NCBI GenBank assembly: GCA_903871735.1
Contig: CAIQHU010000042.1
Location: 1-39,112 of the forward strand
Direction of reading: 5' to 3'
DNA from: an uncultured beta proteobacterium
GTDB taxonomy: Bacteria > Pseudomonadota > Gammaproteobacteria > Burkholderiales > Burkholderiaceae
DNA: 39,112 nt
Each line of letters starts with the position of its first letter. Positions within the stretch are counted from its first letter, which is position 1. Shown here piece by piece: positions 16,498 through 25,212 of this stretch. The notes beneath the pieces are model-generated. The model saw only the letters and a list, made by a program, of their open reading frames with translations, searched no databases and was not told the origin of the DNA. The position numbers and the translations under genes were made by a program.

Positions 16498-18180
16498 ATG
16501 CATAAAGTTTATGACTACATTATCGTTGGCGCTGGAGTTGCAGGATGTGTATTAGCAACTCGGCTAACGGCTCAGGCGAAAACAGTTCTATTAATTGAGG
16601 CGGGTAAGGATACGTTGCCCGGTCAGGAGCCAGCCGATATATTAGATAGCTACCCAACCTCCTATTACAACAAATCCTATACCTGGCCAGGCTTAAAAGC
16701 TGCTTGGAAAAAAATAGATCAAGGTACGGGGAATTTTCCTCAAGGTCGGGTGATGGGGGGTGGTGGATCCGTCATGGGTATGGTTTCATTACGTGGAACT
16801 CCTGAGGACTATTCTGAATGGGTTAAGCAAGGTGCGATAGGGTGGTCATGGGAAGATGTTTTACCTTTTTACTGCAAGCTTGAACACGATTTAAATTTTC
16901 AGAATGCGTGGCATGGTCAAACGGGACCAATACCGATTCGTCGCTTAGAGCGTGCGCAGTGGCAACCTTTAACAAAAGCGATTAGTGCGTATGCCGGTTC
17001 CATAGATATGCCATATATCGCTGACATGAATGGTGATTTTCGAGATGGTTTTGGATCTGTTCCGATGTGTAATACACCAACAAGAAGAGCTTCAACTGCG
17101 CTATGTTACTTAACTGCACAAGTTCGAACTCGGTCCAACTTGACGATGGTTCATGAGGCCTTAGTGGAGCATATTATTTTTGAAGGATCAAAAGCTGTTG
17201 GTGTGCACGTGAAGACAAAGACTGGGCTGGAAGACTATTATGGAGCCGAGATTATTATTAGTGGGGGGGGTATTTTTAGCCCCAGTTTATTAATGCGATC
17301 CGGTATTGGTGATGCCCAGTTATTACAACAATTACAAATTCCGGTATTAGTAAACCGCAAGGGTGTTGGCCGCAATTTACAAAATCATCCTATTTTATTT
17401 ATTGGCTTTCATTTAAAAAAGCATGCCAGACAGTCTCTGGAGTTAAGGACTCATCCGAGTGCAAGTATACGGTATTCTTCAAAGTTGCCGGGTACTGTGC
17501 CAGGCGATTTATACATCAATATTCAGAGTAAAACTTCATGGAATGCAATGGGGCAGCAAATTGGTAATTTAGCCCCTTGTCTTTTAAGGCCCAAATCAGT
17601 GGGTCATGTGAAGATAAAAAGTTCTCAGGCAGAGATTACACCCGAGATTGAGTTTAATTTTTTAAGCGAAGAAATTGATTTACAACGGATGATGATGGTC
17701 TTTACCCAAGCAGTACATATTTTAGAGGATCCGTCTGTTAAAGCATTATGTGGGACGCCGTTTCCTGTGCGTTTTTCTGACCGCTTGCGCCTATTAAATG
17801 AATACACGCCACAAAACGCGAGAAAAGCCAATGCCCTAGCCACCTTACTCAACTTGCTACCTGGAGTCAGTGATTTTGTACTTAGCACCTTGACTGGCGA
17901 TCGACTAGATTTGTCTGCGCTTGTTAAAAATCCCCAAGACCTGGCTGAGCATGTGCAGTCGAATATTGCCGGCATGTTTCACCCTGTTGGGAGTTGTCGA
18001 ATGGGTTTTGAATCAGACCCTGGAGCGGTAGTAGACAATCAGTGTCGCGTGTATGGAGTACAAAATTTACGCGTGATAGATGCCTCGGTAATGCCAAATT
18101 TAATGGCCGGAAATACCAATATTCCAACAATTATGGTAGCAGAGAAGATGGCTGATGCACTCTTAAACAGTTTGGTCTAG
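16498..18180 (+). CDS. GMC-family FAD oxidoreductase (choline dehydrogenase-like)
   Basis: 560 residues, the usual length. The FAD-binding GAGVAGC is at 11-17, followed by LLIEAG. GMC signature 1 is GRVMGGGGSVMGMVSLRGTPEDY. Signature 2 is GGGIFSPSLLMRSGIGD, with Gly where Ala is common. The catalytic pair is His495 in FHPVGSCRMG and Asn539 in AGNTNIPT. Such enzymes oxidise primary or secondary alcohols (choline, polyethylene glycol, sugar alcohols, aromatic alcohols) and pass electrons to quinone or O2. No betaine aldehyde dehydrogenase or BetI is near, so choline is unlikely. It is convergent with a Bug receptor, so the two are not cotranscribed. The substrate is open. Confidence 0.93.
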   Translation: MHKVYDYIIVGAGVAGCVLATRLTAQAKTVLLIEAGKDTLPGQEPADILDSYPTSYYNKSYTWPGLKAAWKKIDQGTGNFPQGRVMGGGGSVMGMVSLRGTPEDYSEWVKQGAIGWSWEDVLPFYCKLEHDLNFQNAWHGQTGPIPIRRLERAQWQPLTKAISAYAGSIDMPYIADMNGDFRDGFGSVPMCNTPTRRASTALCYLTAQVRTRSNLTMVHEALVEHIIFEGSKAVGVHVKTKTGLEDYYGAEIIISGGGIFSPSLLMRSGIGDAQLLQQLQIPVLVNRKGVGRNLQNHPILFIGFHLKKHARQSLELRTHPSASIRYSSKLPGTVPGDLYINIQSKTSWNAMGQQIGNLAPCLLRPKSVGHVKIKSSQAEITPEIEFNFLSEEIDLQRMMMVFTQAVHILEDPSVKALCGTPFPVRFSDRLRLLNEYTPQNARKANALATLLNLLPGVSDFVLSTLTGDRLDLSALVKNPQDLAEHVQSNIAGMFHPVGSCRMGFESDPGAVVDNQCRVYGVQNLRVIDASVMPNLMAGNTNIPTIMVAEKMADALLNSLV

Positions 18181-18221
18181 CAGCCACACTAGGTGGCCAC
18201 TAGCTGAGCAAGGGCTGGTAA

Positions 18222-19214
18222 TTAATTAGATTCTTTGAGGAGGCCCGCTTTAGCCATAATTTCTTTGACCACTTCGCGCCGCTTATCCATTGTAGAAATA
18301 ATTTTTTCTGGAGCGATATAGTCCGGTCGCGCATCTCGCTCTTGGGCAAATTTAATAAATTCTGGTTCCTTGGCAGCTTGTTCAACTGCCAGGGCAATTT
18401 TGGCAGCAATATCTTTAGGCATGCCAGCTGGGCCGATAATAATATTGGTTGATTCCCAGCTCACTGGATAGCCAAGTTCTTTTACGGTAGGAAGTTTATC
18501 GTAGGGGGGTGGAGCTCTGTTTTCAGAAAGTGCCGCTAAAAAGCGGACTTGTCCACCGTCCAAAAGTGCTTTAGAGGAAGCAAGACCTGCTACGCCGACT
18601 TCAGCATGACCACCGGCGACCAGAAGTGCCACATTGGCACCTGCGCCAGTGACAGGAATACTTGCCATACTCAAATTGGTACCTGTTAAGAAAGTTTGGG
18701 CACCGACCCACCAGCTTTGGCCAACTCCGGCGGTAGCAAGATTCACTTTACCAGGGTTCGCTTTTGAATAGGCAATCGCTTCTTGAATCGTATTGAATTT
18801 TAGGTTACTTTTATTCGATCCAATCAGAATCGGAAAGAATGTTGCAAAGGCTCCGAGATGGGTAAAGTTGTTATAGTCAATGGGGGATACGCCTTGGAGT
18901 TTGTTTGTAATAATCGTTGCCGAGGCCCAGCCGAGTGTGTAGCCATCAGGTTTTGCTTGATGAATTTCTCGGTAGCCAATTGAGCTACCTGCTCCAGGCT
19001 TATTGATGACAGTAATTGGTTGGCCGAGTATACGAGCGACGCGATCCATGAGTGGGCGACCTAATACATCACCATCTGCCCCAGCCTCGACTGCCATGAT
19101 AAATGTAATAGGTTTAGAGGGGTATTTATCTTGGGTAAACCCTACACTTGCAACTGTCATTGCAGCGAGGACACTGATTGATTTAACCACGGAATAGATC
19201 AATTTTTTTGGCAT
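18222..19214 (-). CDS. Bug/TctC-family periplasmic solute receptor, divergent member (Bug 4)
   Basis: 330 residues; AGGAG 6 nt before the ATG. It has a Sec signal (YSVVKSISVLAAMTVASVGF) and YPSKPITFIMAVEAGADGD at the mature N-terminus. It keeps VINKPGAGSSIG and KPDGYTLGWA but lacks the family PYKG loop, having SIPVTGAGANVALLVAGG there. AVEAGADGD also replaces the usual PPGGxxD ligand loop. These two changes are in the loops that clasp the carboxylate, so its ligand probably differs from those of the neighbours. The gene is downstream of iclR on the same strand (16-nt gap), so regulator and receptor are likely cotranscribed. Confidence 0.93.
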   Translation of the reverse strand: MPKKLIYSVVKSISVLAAMTVASVGFTQDKYPSKPITFIMAVEAGADGDVLGRPLMDRVARILGQPITVINKPGAGSSIGYREIHQAKPDGYTLGWASATIITNKLQGVSPIDYNNFTHLGAFATFFPILIGSNKSNLKFNTIQEAIAYSKANPGKVNLATAGVGQSWWVGAQTFLTGTNLSMASIPVTGAGANVALLVAGGHAEVGVAGLASSKALLDGGQVRFLAALSENRAPPPYDKLPTVKELGYPVSWESTNIIIGPAGMPKDIAAKIALAVEQAAKEPEFIKFAQERDARPDYIAPEKIISTMDKRREVVKEIMAKAGLLKESN

Positions 19215-19230
19215 GCTTGGCTCCTATTTT

Positions 19231-19992
19231 TCATATTGTTTGTAATTCATAGTCTACTTTTTTTGCTGCTGTAATTAATGATTCTCTACAAAGTTTCTCA
19301 AGATTCGTATTAAAGCGCACTTCTGGAACAACGATACTGAGTGCTCCTATGGGTGCTTGATCTTCCCGCAAGATCGGAATTGCCAGTGCAATAACACCAA
19401 CAGAATTTTCACCATACGAGATTGTGACATTGTTTTTAGTATCCACCATAATTTTTTTACGTATCGCAGCCTCAGTAGTTGCTGTCTGGTTCGTAAGCGC
19501 TTTGATGGGCGTTTTTTTAAAGTAAGTCACTTTTTCAGATTCGGATAAACAGTTGAGAATAGCTTTACCAGCAGCGGCTGCGTAGAGTGTAAATTGGACG
19601 TTTGGCGTCATCCGATAACTCAGGGGATAACTGGCTTCTTCCCCAAGGACTCGTTCAATATGGTCCCCTTTGAAGAGATAAAAGGCTGAGGCTTCTTTGG
19701 TTTTTTCGGTAAGCCATCCAAGCTGGATTTTGGCTATTTTTAATATGTTTTTTGCTGTTTTACCTTGTTTACTTAAAGCAAAAAATGCTGCCCCTAAGTG
19801 GTAGGTATTGGCGCTAAGGTTTTTTTCTAAGTAGTTACGATTGACTAAATTTTTTAATAAGGCAGATAAGCTACTTTTAGGAATGTCTAGGGTATATGCA
19901 ATTTCAGAATGTGACGCAGAGTTACCTCGACGGCATAAGAGTTCGAGAACATCGAGAACACGATCAGCTGATTTGATGGCTGAATCCATCAT
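19231..19992 (-). CDS. IclR-family transcriptional regulator
   Basis: 253 residues. The N-terminal winged helix-turn-helix (about 1-70) reads SADRVLDVLELLCRRG, SHSEIAYTLDIPKSSLSALLKNLVNRNYL. The C-terminal effector domain (about 80-250) has AAAGKAILNCLSESE, VGVIALAIPILREDQAPIGALSIVVPE, the usual small-molecule pocket of IclR proteins. ATG ATG opens the frame at 19992; no strong ribosome site is seen. It is divergent from the nine-gene operon starting at 20162, with a promoter and a 6+6 palindrome in between, and is therefore its probable regulator. It may also control the Bug gene that follows it. The effector is presumably the imported acid or its CoA ester. Confidence 0.94.
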   Translation of the reverse strand: MMDSAIKSADRVLDVLELLCRRGNSASHSEIAYTLDIPKSSLSALLKNLVNRNYLEKNLSANTYHLGAAFFALSKQGKTAKNILKIAKIQLGWLTEKTKEASAFYLFKGDHIERVLGEEASYPLSYRMTPNVQFTLYAAAAGKAILNCLSESEKVTYFKKTPIKALTNQTATTEAAIRKKIMVDTKNNVTISYGENSVGVIALAIPILREDQAPIGALSIVVPEVRFNTNLEKLCRESLITAAKKVDYELQTI

Positions 19993-20025
19993 GTTCGAGG
20001 CAACTTTTCTAAAGATTTGATATAT

Positions 20026-20054
20026 TTGACCATGGAATAGAGAAGTGCTAGAAT
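20026..20054 (+). promoter_or_regulatory. Sigma70-like promoter of the nine-gene CoA operon
   Basis: TTGACC (20026-20031) and TAGAAT (20049-20054) are spaced by exactly 17 bp, each 5/6 to consensus. Transcription would begin near 20061, about 100 nt ahead of the Bug 5 ATG. Confidence 0.6.
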
Positions 20055-20061
20055 ATAAACA

Positions 20062-20079
20062 AGTTCATATGTGTGAACT
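20062..20079 (+). promoter_or_regulatory. Candidate IclR operator (palindrome)
   Basis: AGTTCA and TGAACT form a perfect 6-bp inverted repeat with a 6-bp centre, right at the predicted transcription start. A site there would let the divergent IclR protein repress the operon. The assignment is inferred from position and symmetry. Confidence 0.5.
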
Positions 20080-20161
20080 ATCATAAATTAAAGTCACTCA
20101 TAAATCAATCAAAAAGATCGATTTATTGCGAACATTGACAAGTCATGAAGGAGATAAATTG

Positions 20162-21121
20162 ATGCATCAAAAAATTGCGCAGCTAATCATTTTTGGATTG
20201 ATAAGCACTTTTTCAGCGCACGCGGCTTATCCTGAAAATACCATGAATCTCGTTGTATCTTTCGCGCCTGGAGGAGCAACTGACATTACTGCCCGGATTG
20301 TAGCAGCAGCGATGTCTAAAAATATTGGTCAACAAATCGTAGTCGAAAATCGCCCTGGCGCAGGTGGCGCAGTGGCAGCGGGAATTGTGCGAGCGAATAA
20401 GCCAAACGGTTACACCCTAATGCTGACATCGAGCGTTTACGTGGTTACTCCCAGTTTAAAAAAGCCTTCTCCCTATGATCCTTTAAAAGATTTCATACCT
20501 ATTTGCGAAATTGGTGACGCTCCAAATGTCATTGTTGTTAAAGCTGATTCGCCGATTAAAAATTTAAATGATCTGATTATGATGGCCCGTAAAGATCCAA
20601 AATTAGTTAGCTATGGCAGTCCTGGTCCAGGGACTACTCCGCATTTGGCTGGGGAAGTATTAAAGATTCGTGAAAATATCATGATGACCCATATTCCCTA
20701 TAAGGGCGCGGGGCCGGCGATGACCGATTTGCTGGGTGGTCAAACACAAGTTCTTTTTGGTAGTTTAGCCTCCGTCATGGGACAAATTCAGGGTGGACTA
20801 GTTCGCCCCATTGCGCAAACTGGAGAACGTCGATGGCCTGATTTAGCCAATTTACCGACTTTGGCGGATTTGGGCATTAAGGACGCGGTTTCGAGTACTT
20901 TTCAGGCAATTTTTGTCAATGCTGGAACGCCCCTGGAGATTGTTAATTATTTATCTAAACAGTGTATAGCCACAATCAAGCAGCCTGAAGTGGTTGAGAG
21001 TTTAAAGCAAGCCGGACTAGCTACAACAGCATTAGACTCGCAGGGTTTGCGGGCGCGCATCATGCGTGAAGTCCCATATTGGGCGGACGTAATTGAAAAG
21101 GGTGGTATTAAAAGTGAGTAG
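20162..21121 (+). CDS. Bug/TctC-family periplasmic solute receptor (Bug 5)
   Basis: 319 residues from the ATG at 20162, which has AAGGAG 8 nt upstream; a TTG at 20126 would extend it but lacks a ribosome site. A short Sec signal (IAQLIIFGLISTFSAHA) leads to AYPENTMNLVVSFAPGGATD. Further markers: VVENRPGAGGAV, KPNGYTLMLTS, IPYKGAGPAMTDLLGGQ, LPTLADLG. It is the first gene of the IclR-controlled operon, so its ligand should be the acid processed by the enzymes behind it, a likely short or branched dicarboxylate. It shares PYKGAGPAMTD with Bug 7, more similar in that loop than the others. Confidence 0.95.
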   Translation: MHQKIAQLIIFGLISTFSAHAAYPENTMNLVVSFAPGGATDITARIVAAAMSKNIGQQIVVENRPGAGGAVAAGIVRANKPNGYTLMLTSSVYVVTPSLKKPSPYDPLKDFIPICEIGDAPNVIVVKADSPIKNLNDLIMMARKDPKLVSYGSPGPGTTPHLAGEVLKIRENIMMTHIPYKGAGPAMTDLLGGQTQVLFGSLASVMGQIQGGLVRPIAQTGERRWPDLANLPTLADLGIKDAVSSTFQAIFVNAGTPLEIVNYLSKQCIATIKQPEVVESLKQAGLATTALDSQGLRARIMREVPYWADVIEKGGIKSE

Positions 21122-21171
21122 AAATACTCGGTGCAGTTAAAAATAAACTGGCTACAGTTAAAGGGGGCATT

Positions 21172-21969
21172 ATGAAAATATGGTGGCAAAGTAGTACGGC
21201 GATTCATCGTTTAGATGATTACAGGAACACACTGACTAAAAATTTAAACGATTTAAAAAGATCCGATGTCGAGGTCCATGTGAATGGGGTTGATGACGGT
21301 TCAATGGACTTACATTACAACGCTGTAGTGGCGATCAATAGTTATGGCGTTGGTGGTGTTTTAAATAAAATGATGCAAGCTCAAGATCAGGGTTATGACG
21401 CAATCGCGATTGGATGTTTCTTAGATCCGGCCATGCAAGAAGCACGAGAATTGCTATCTATTCCAGTATTTGGTTTAGGTGAGACGAGTATGTTGATGGC
21501 TTGTAGTTATGGCCATAAATTTTCTGGTATTGCTTTTCATAAAAAACAATCGCAATATTACGATCGCAAAGCATTTGAGTATGGCTTGAGTTCTCGGCAT
21601 ATTCCATTTGGAGATTTAGGCATTGACTTTAATGAAGTCCAAAAAGCCTTCACTGATCCAGGGCAGATGACTGAAAATTTCTTAAAAGAATCTAGAAGAT
21701 TAGCAGCGGCTGGGGCAGAAGTGATTCTTGCCGCATGCGCGACTGTAAACGCGATTATTCGTAGAGAAAATATCAAAGAGGTTGATGGTGCTTTGATTAT
21801 GGATTGCAATGCGGTGTTATTAAAAACGACTGAGGCCATGGCCGAATTAAGTAAAACTATTGGCTTATCATCAAGTCGCAGTTTGTTATATCAATCGCCT
21901 AATAAAGCCTCGGTGGATCAATGGAAGCAAATTTACGGTTTTCGGTCCAGTCCACAATTAAAGAAGTAA
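21172..21969 (+). CDS. Aspartate/glutamate/hydantoin racemase-family protein
   Basis: 265 residues. Two cysteines sit where the family places its catalytic acid/base pair: Cys82 in IAIGCFLDPAMQEAR and Cys189 in VILAACATVNAII. The first strand MKIWWQSST and the mid motif VFGLGETSMLMA are as in hydantoin racemase-like members. The family also contains maleate isomerase and arylmalonate decarboxylase, so racemisation, cis-trans isomerisation or decarboxylation of an acid are all possible. In this operon an isomerase preparing a dicarboxylate for CoA activation would make sense, but this is inference. It ends 4 nt before the lyase gene. Confidence 0.88.
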   Translation: MKIWWQSSTAIHRLDDYRNTLTKNLNDLKRSDVEVHVNGVDDGSMDLHYNAVVAINSYGVGGVLNKMMQAQDQGYDAIAIGCFLDPAMQEARELLSIPVFGLGETSMLMACSYGHKFSGIAFHKKQSQYYDRKAFEYGLSSRHIPFGDLGIDFNEVQKAFTDPGQMTENFLKESRRLAAAGAEVILAACATVNAIIRRENIKEVDGALIMDCNAVLLKTTEAMAELSKTIGLSSSRSLLYQSPNKASVDQWKQIYGFRSSPQLKK

Positions 21970-21973
21970 GTGC

Positions 21974-22852
21974 ATGAGATATATTAGAACAGCATTATTT
22001 GCGCCTGGAATTAATCCAAAGGTGATGGCTAAGGCAATTGCAAGCGATGTAGACGCTGTGATACTTGACCTAGAGGACTCTGTTTCAAATAGTTCAAAGG
22101 TTGAGGCGAGACAATTAGTGCGACAAACAATTTTGGACTTGCATGATTCACCTGCAAAAGATAAGCCCTACGTCATGGTAAGAGTAAACGCCGCTGATAC
22201 GGGCCTTTTAGCAGAGGATGTTGAAGCAATCACGGTGGCTGGTTTAGGGATGGTGTTTATTCCAAAGGCTGAACACCTTCACGATATTGAAAAAGTATCC
22301 AAACAACTAGATCGTCTAGAGCAGGCCCAAGGGATTTCCGGAGTAGCGATTGGTTTACAAATTGAGACTGCATTGGGTGTGTATCGATGTTATGACTTAA
22401 TTAAGGCATCTGCGCGAGTCCAGCTAACCTCTTTAGGGACTGCTAAGGATGGCGATTTACAAAATAATCTGGGTTGTGGATGGTCGGTTGACGGCCCAGA
22501 AATGTTATACGCTAGGTCTAAGGTTCTATTAGATTCCCGAGCGGCTGGTAATGTTACACCGATCGACGGCGTATTTGCCAATTTAAATGATGAGTCTGGA
22601 TTATTAATTGAGTCAACTATGTCTGCGAGTTTGGGTTATGTTGGCCGAACCATTATTCATCCTAAGCAGATTGAAATTGTTGAAAAAGCTTATGGAATTT
22701 CGCCGGCATTAATCGCTTATTACGAGCAAATCATCAGCGAATTTGAAGCAGCAGAAAAAGAGGGTATTGCTGCGATTACGATTAATAATCAACTAATTGA
22801 TTATGCAATGTATCGCCAAGCAAAACGTGTTATCACTACTATGAAAAAGTAA
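21974..22852 (+). CDS. HpcH/HpaI aldolase/citrate lyase beta-like (CitE-like) acyl-CoA lyase
   Basis: 292 residues, the CitE-like length. RTALFAPGINPKVMAKA opens the TIM barrel. Then come DAVILDLEDSV (LED 32-35), Arg70 in VMVRVNA, Glu131 in GLQIETALGV (Mg ligand), and a divergent TSLGTAKDGDLQNNLG in place of the usual FGxxDxxxDLG, with Asp159 and Asp161 as candidates for the second Mg ligand. IIHPKQIEIV follows. Stand-alone CitE-like enzymes cleave or form citramalyl-CoA, malyl-CoA or related beta-hydroxyacyl-CoA esters. With a CoA transferase and MaoC hydratase in the same operon, a lyase for a hydrated dicarboxyl-CoA (such as citramalyl-CoA) is a reasonable guess. Confidence 0.9.
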   Translation: MRYIRTALFAPGINPKVMAKAIASDVDAVILDLEDSVSNSSKVEARQLVRQTILDLHDSPAKDKPYVMVRVNAADTGLLAEDVEAITVAGLGMVFIPKAEHLHDIEKVSKQLDRLEQAQGISGVAIGLQIETALGVYRCYDLIKASARVQLTSLGTAKDGDLQNNLGCGWSVDGPEMLYARSKVLLDSRAAGNVTPIDGVFANLNDESGLLIESTMSASLGYVGRTIIHPKQIEIVEKAYGISPALIAYYEQIISEFEAAEKEGIAAITINNQLIDYAMYRQAKRVITTMKK

Positions 22853-22856
22853 AGCA

Positions 22857-23999
22857 ATGAATTTTGAATTAACAGCAGATCAAAAAAATATCCAAAATCA
22901 CTTATCGGAGTTACTGAAAGATGTTTGTAGTCAGGAGTATGTTCGAAAGTGTGATGAAACCGAGACCCCTCCTCGAGAGGCTTTTAATGCCTTAGCCAAA
23001 AATGGCTGGCTTGGTTTAATTGGTCCTGAAGAATACGGTGGTGCCGGGGGTACGGCGACAGACCTCGCTATTATGTTAGATGTCTTGGGGTACCACTTTG
23101 AAGAGTTGGGTTTATGGGTATTTCGTAATTTGACATACGGCTGTGTTGCGGTATTAAAGCATGGCAGTAAAGAGCAAATAGAGCATATGGTCCCTCAAGT
23201 TTTGCGCGGCGAGTTGTCATTTTGTTTTGGATTAACGGAGCCAGACTCTGGGTCGGATGCCAGCGCTTTAAAAACACGGGCAATTCATCAGGGCGATCAT
23301 TTTTTGGTCAATGGCCGAAAAGTCTATACCTCTGGGATGGATATCAGTGACTACTGTATCTTAGTAACTCGAACGAATTTACTAGAAAAGAAACAGCAGG
23401 GCATTACTAACTTCTTGGTGGATACAAAATTACCCGGTATAGAAGTGAAGAAATTAGCAACTCTAGGCCAGCGATCGATTGGGACAACTGAGGTGCTATA
23501 TAGCGATGTTAAGGTGCCGGCAAGTGCGATTTTAGGAGAGCTTGATCAGGGTTGGAAGGGCGCAGATACTTATTTGTGCTATGAGCGGTTATGTTTATCT
23601 GCAGCTCGAACAGGAGCTGCTAGAGCAGCGTTTGATTTTGCTTTAGAGCATGCGAAAACGCGGGTACAGTTTGGTAAACCAATTGGTAAGTTTCAAGCTG
23701 TTTCACATAAGTTAGCTGATATGAAAGCTATGTTAGATATTGCGCAGACCATGGTTTATCGTTATGCTTGGTTAGTAGAGCAGGGTAAAGACACGCGTCA
23801 AGATGCGGCGATCTTAAAGCTGTATACGAGTGAATCATATAAATCGATTGCGGATATGAGTTTACAGATTCTAGGTGGTTATGGGTACTGTATGGAGTAT
23901 CCATTACAACGTTTTTTTCGAGACTCACGATTAGCAACAATTGGTGGCGGTACCTCCGAAATTCAGCGCAATATCATTGCAACCAGTTTAGGTCTGTAG
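22857..23999 (+). CDS. Acyl-CoA dehydrogenase, lacking the canonical catalytic Glu
   Basis: 380 residues, full-length ACAD with N-terminal helical, middle beta and C-terminal helical domains. FAD/substrate motifs include CFGLTEPDSGSDASALKT, RVQFGKPIGKFQAVSHKLADM and QILGGYGYCMEYPLQRFFRD. The segment TIGGGTSEIQRNIIA corresponds to YEGTSxIQR of medium-chain ACAD, so the catalytic Glu is replaced by Gly364. Several catabolic ACAD subgroups share GGTSEIQR and use another base. Here it would introduce a 2,3-double bond into the CoA ester before MaoC hydration. It starts 4 nt after the lyase stop and ends 8 nt before the CoA transferase. Confidence 0.93.
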   Translation: MNFELTADQKNIQNHLSELLKDVCSQEYVRKCDETETPPREAFNALAKNGWLGLIGPEEYGGAGGTATDLAIMLDVLGYHFEELGLWVFRNLTYGCVAVLKHGSKEQIEHMVPQVLRGELSFCFGLTEPDSGSDASALKTRAIHQGDHFLVNGRKVYTSGMDISDYCILVTRTNLLEKKQQGITNFLVDTKLPGIEVKKLATLGQRSIGTTEVLYSDVKVPASAILGELDQGWKGADTYLCYERLCLSAARTGAARAAFDFALEHAKTRVQFGKPIGKFQAVSHKLADMKAMLDIAQTMVYRYAWLVEQGKDTRQDAAILKLYTSESYKSIADMSLQILGGYGYCMEYPLQRFFRDSRLATIGGGTSEIQRNIIATSLGL

Positions 24000-24007
24000 A
24001 GATTGTT

Positions 24008-25210
24008 GTGACACATTCATTAACTGGTGTTCGAATTATTGAGCTTGGTCAAATTATCGCTGGGACCTATGGTGGGCAAATATTGTCGGATATGGGCGCA
24101 GAGGTCATCAAAGTTGAAGCGCCGCATGGTGACCTTGGGCGTAATCCATCTGTAGCACCTTATTTAGGCGTTAGTGGGTTATTTTTAACATTTAATCGCA
24201 ATAAAAAGAGCGTAGTTATTGATTTAAAAAATCCACAAGGTAGAAATATTTTTTTGGATTTAGTTAAAAGTGCCGACGTGATTGTAGATAATTTTCGACC
24301 AGGGGTAATGCAACGTTTAGGGATTGATTATCCTGAGCTAGTTAAGGTGAATCCTCAAATTATTCATTGTTCGATTACTGGTTTTGGGTCCGATGGTGAC
24401 TACAAAGACTATCCTGCTTTAGATATTATTATTCAGGCGATTAGTGGTCATATGGCGATAACCGGTGAACCTGGTCGTCCACCGGTTCGACTTGGGATTC
24501 CATTAGCTGATTTAAGTGGTGGGCTGTTTTCTAGTCAAGGTATTCTAGCAGCACTATATGAGCGAGAAAAAACTGGTCAAGGGCAGCATATGGAGTTAGC
24601 CATGTTTGACGCTATGTTGAGCTTACTGACCTATCTTGGGACGATGTGGCTAAGTAACGGTGAGTTACCTAAACCGCCGGGTTCGGCGCACGAGTATTCG
24701 GTGCCTTGGCAAGCTTTTAAAACAAAAGATTCTTATATCGTTGTCGCAGCGCGTGAAGAGGTTCATTGGAAGAACTTCTGTAAATCCTTAGGATTAGCTA
24801 CGGTTTTTGAGGATGAGCGATTTAAAACGAACGCTTCTCGGGTAGCGCATCGACATGCTTTATTAGCTATTTTAGAACCATTTATTGCTTTAAATACAAC
24901 GCAATATTGGATGGATAAATTTCGGGATGACGATGTGCCGGCTAGTCCAGTCAATCATTTTGATGCGGCTTTTGCAGAACCACCGGCGATTCAAAATCAG
25001 GCCGTAGTTGAATACGACCATCCGGTTGTAGGAAAAGTGCGTATGCCGGCTTATCCAGTAAAAATGGGGCATGATCGGCCTGTGATTTCTAATCCTGCCC
25101 CTGAACTTGGGCAGGATACGAGAACAGTTTTAGCTGACGTATTGTCTTATAGCCAAGAGCAGATTAATGGCTTACGAACAAGTGGTGCGATTTTTTGTCA
25201 AGGGGAATAA
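24008..25210 (+). CDS. CaiB/BaiF family III CoA transferase
   Basis: 400 residues starting at GTG; 8 nt follow the ACAD stop. The fold begins LTGVRIIELGQIIAGTYGGQILSDMGAEVIKVE. The catalytic aspartate is Asp168 in RLGIPLADLSGG, equivalent to Asp169 of formyl-CoA transferase. Other family features are NRNKKSVVIDLKNPQGR and VIVDNFRPGVMQRLG. Class III enzymes move CoA between carboxylates, usually from succinyl-CoA or a product CoA ester. It is the only CoA-activating enzyme in the operon, so it should carry out the first step on the imported acid. Confidence 0.94.
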   Translation: MTHSLTGVRIIELGQIIAGTYGGQILSDMGAEVIKVEAPHGDLGRNPSVAPYLGVSGLFLTFNRNKKSVVIDLKNPQGRNIFLDLVKSADVIVDNFRPGVMQRLGIDYPELVKVNPQIIHCSITGFGSDGDYKDYPALDIIIQAISGHMAITGEPGRPPVRLGIPLADLSGGLFSSQGILAALYEREKTGQGQHMELAMFDAMLSLLTYLGTMWLSNGELPKPPGSAHEYSVPWQAFKTKDSYIVVAAREEVHWKNFCKSLGLATVFEDERFKTNASRVAHRHALLAILEPFIALNTTQYWMDKFRDDDVPASPVNHFDAAFAEPPAIQNQAVVEYDHPVVGKVRMPAYPVKMGHDRPVISNPAPELGQDTRTVLADVLSYSQEQINGLRTSGAIFCQGE

Positions 25211-25212
25211 AG

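Noticed and set aside
16498..18180. Choline dehydrogenase (betA)
   Set aside because: General GMC motifs are present, but betB, betI and choline transporters are absent, so only the family is claimed.
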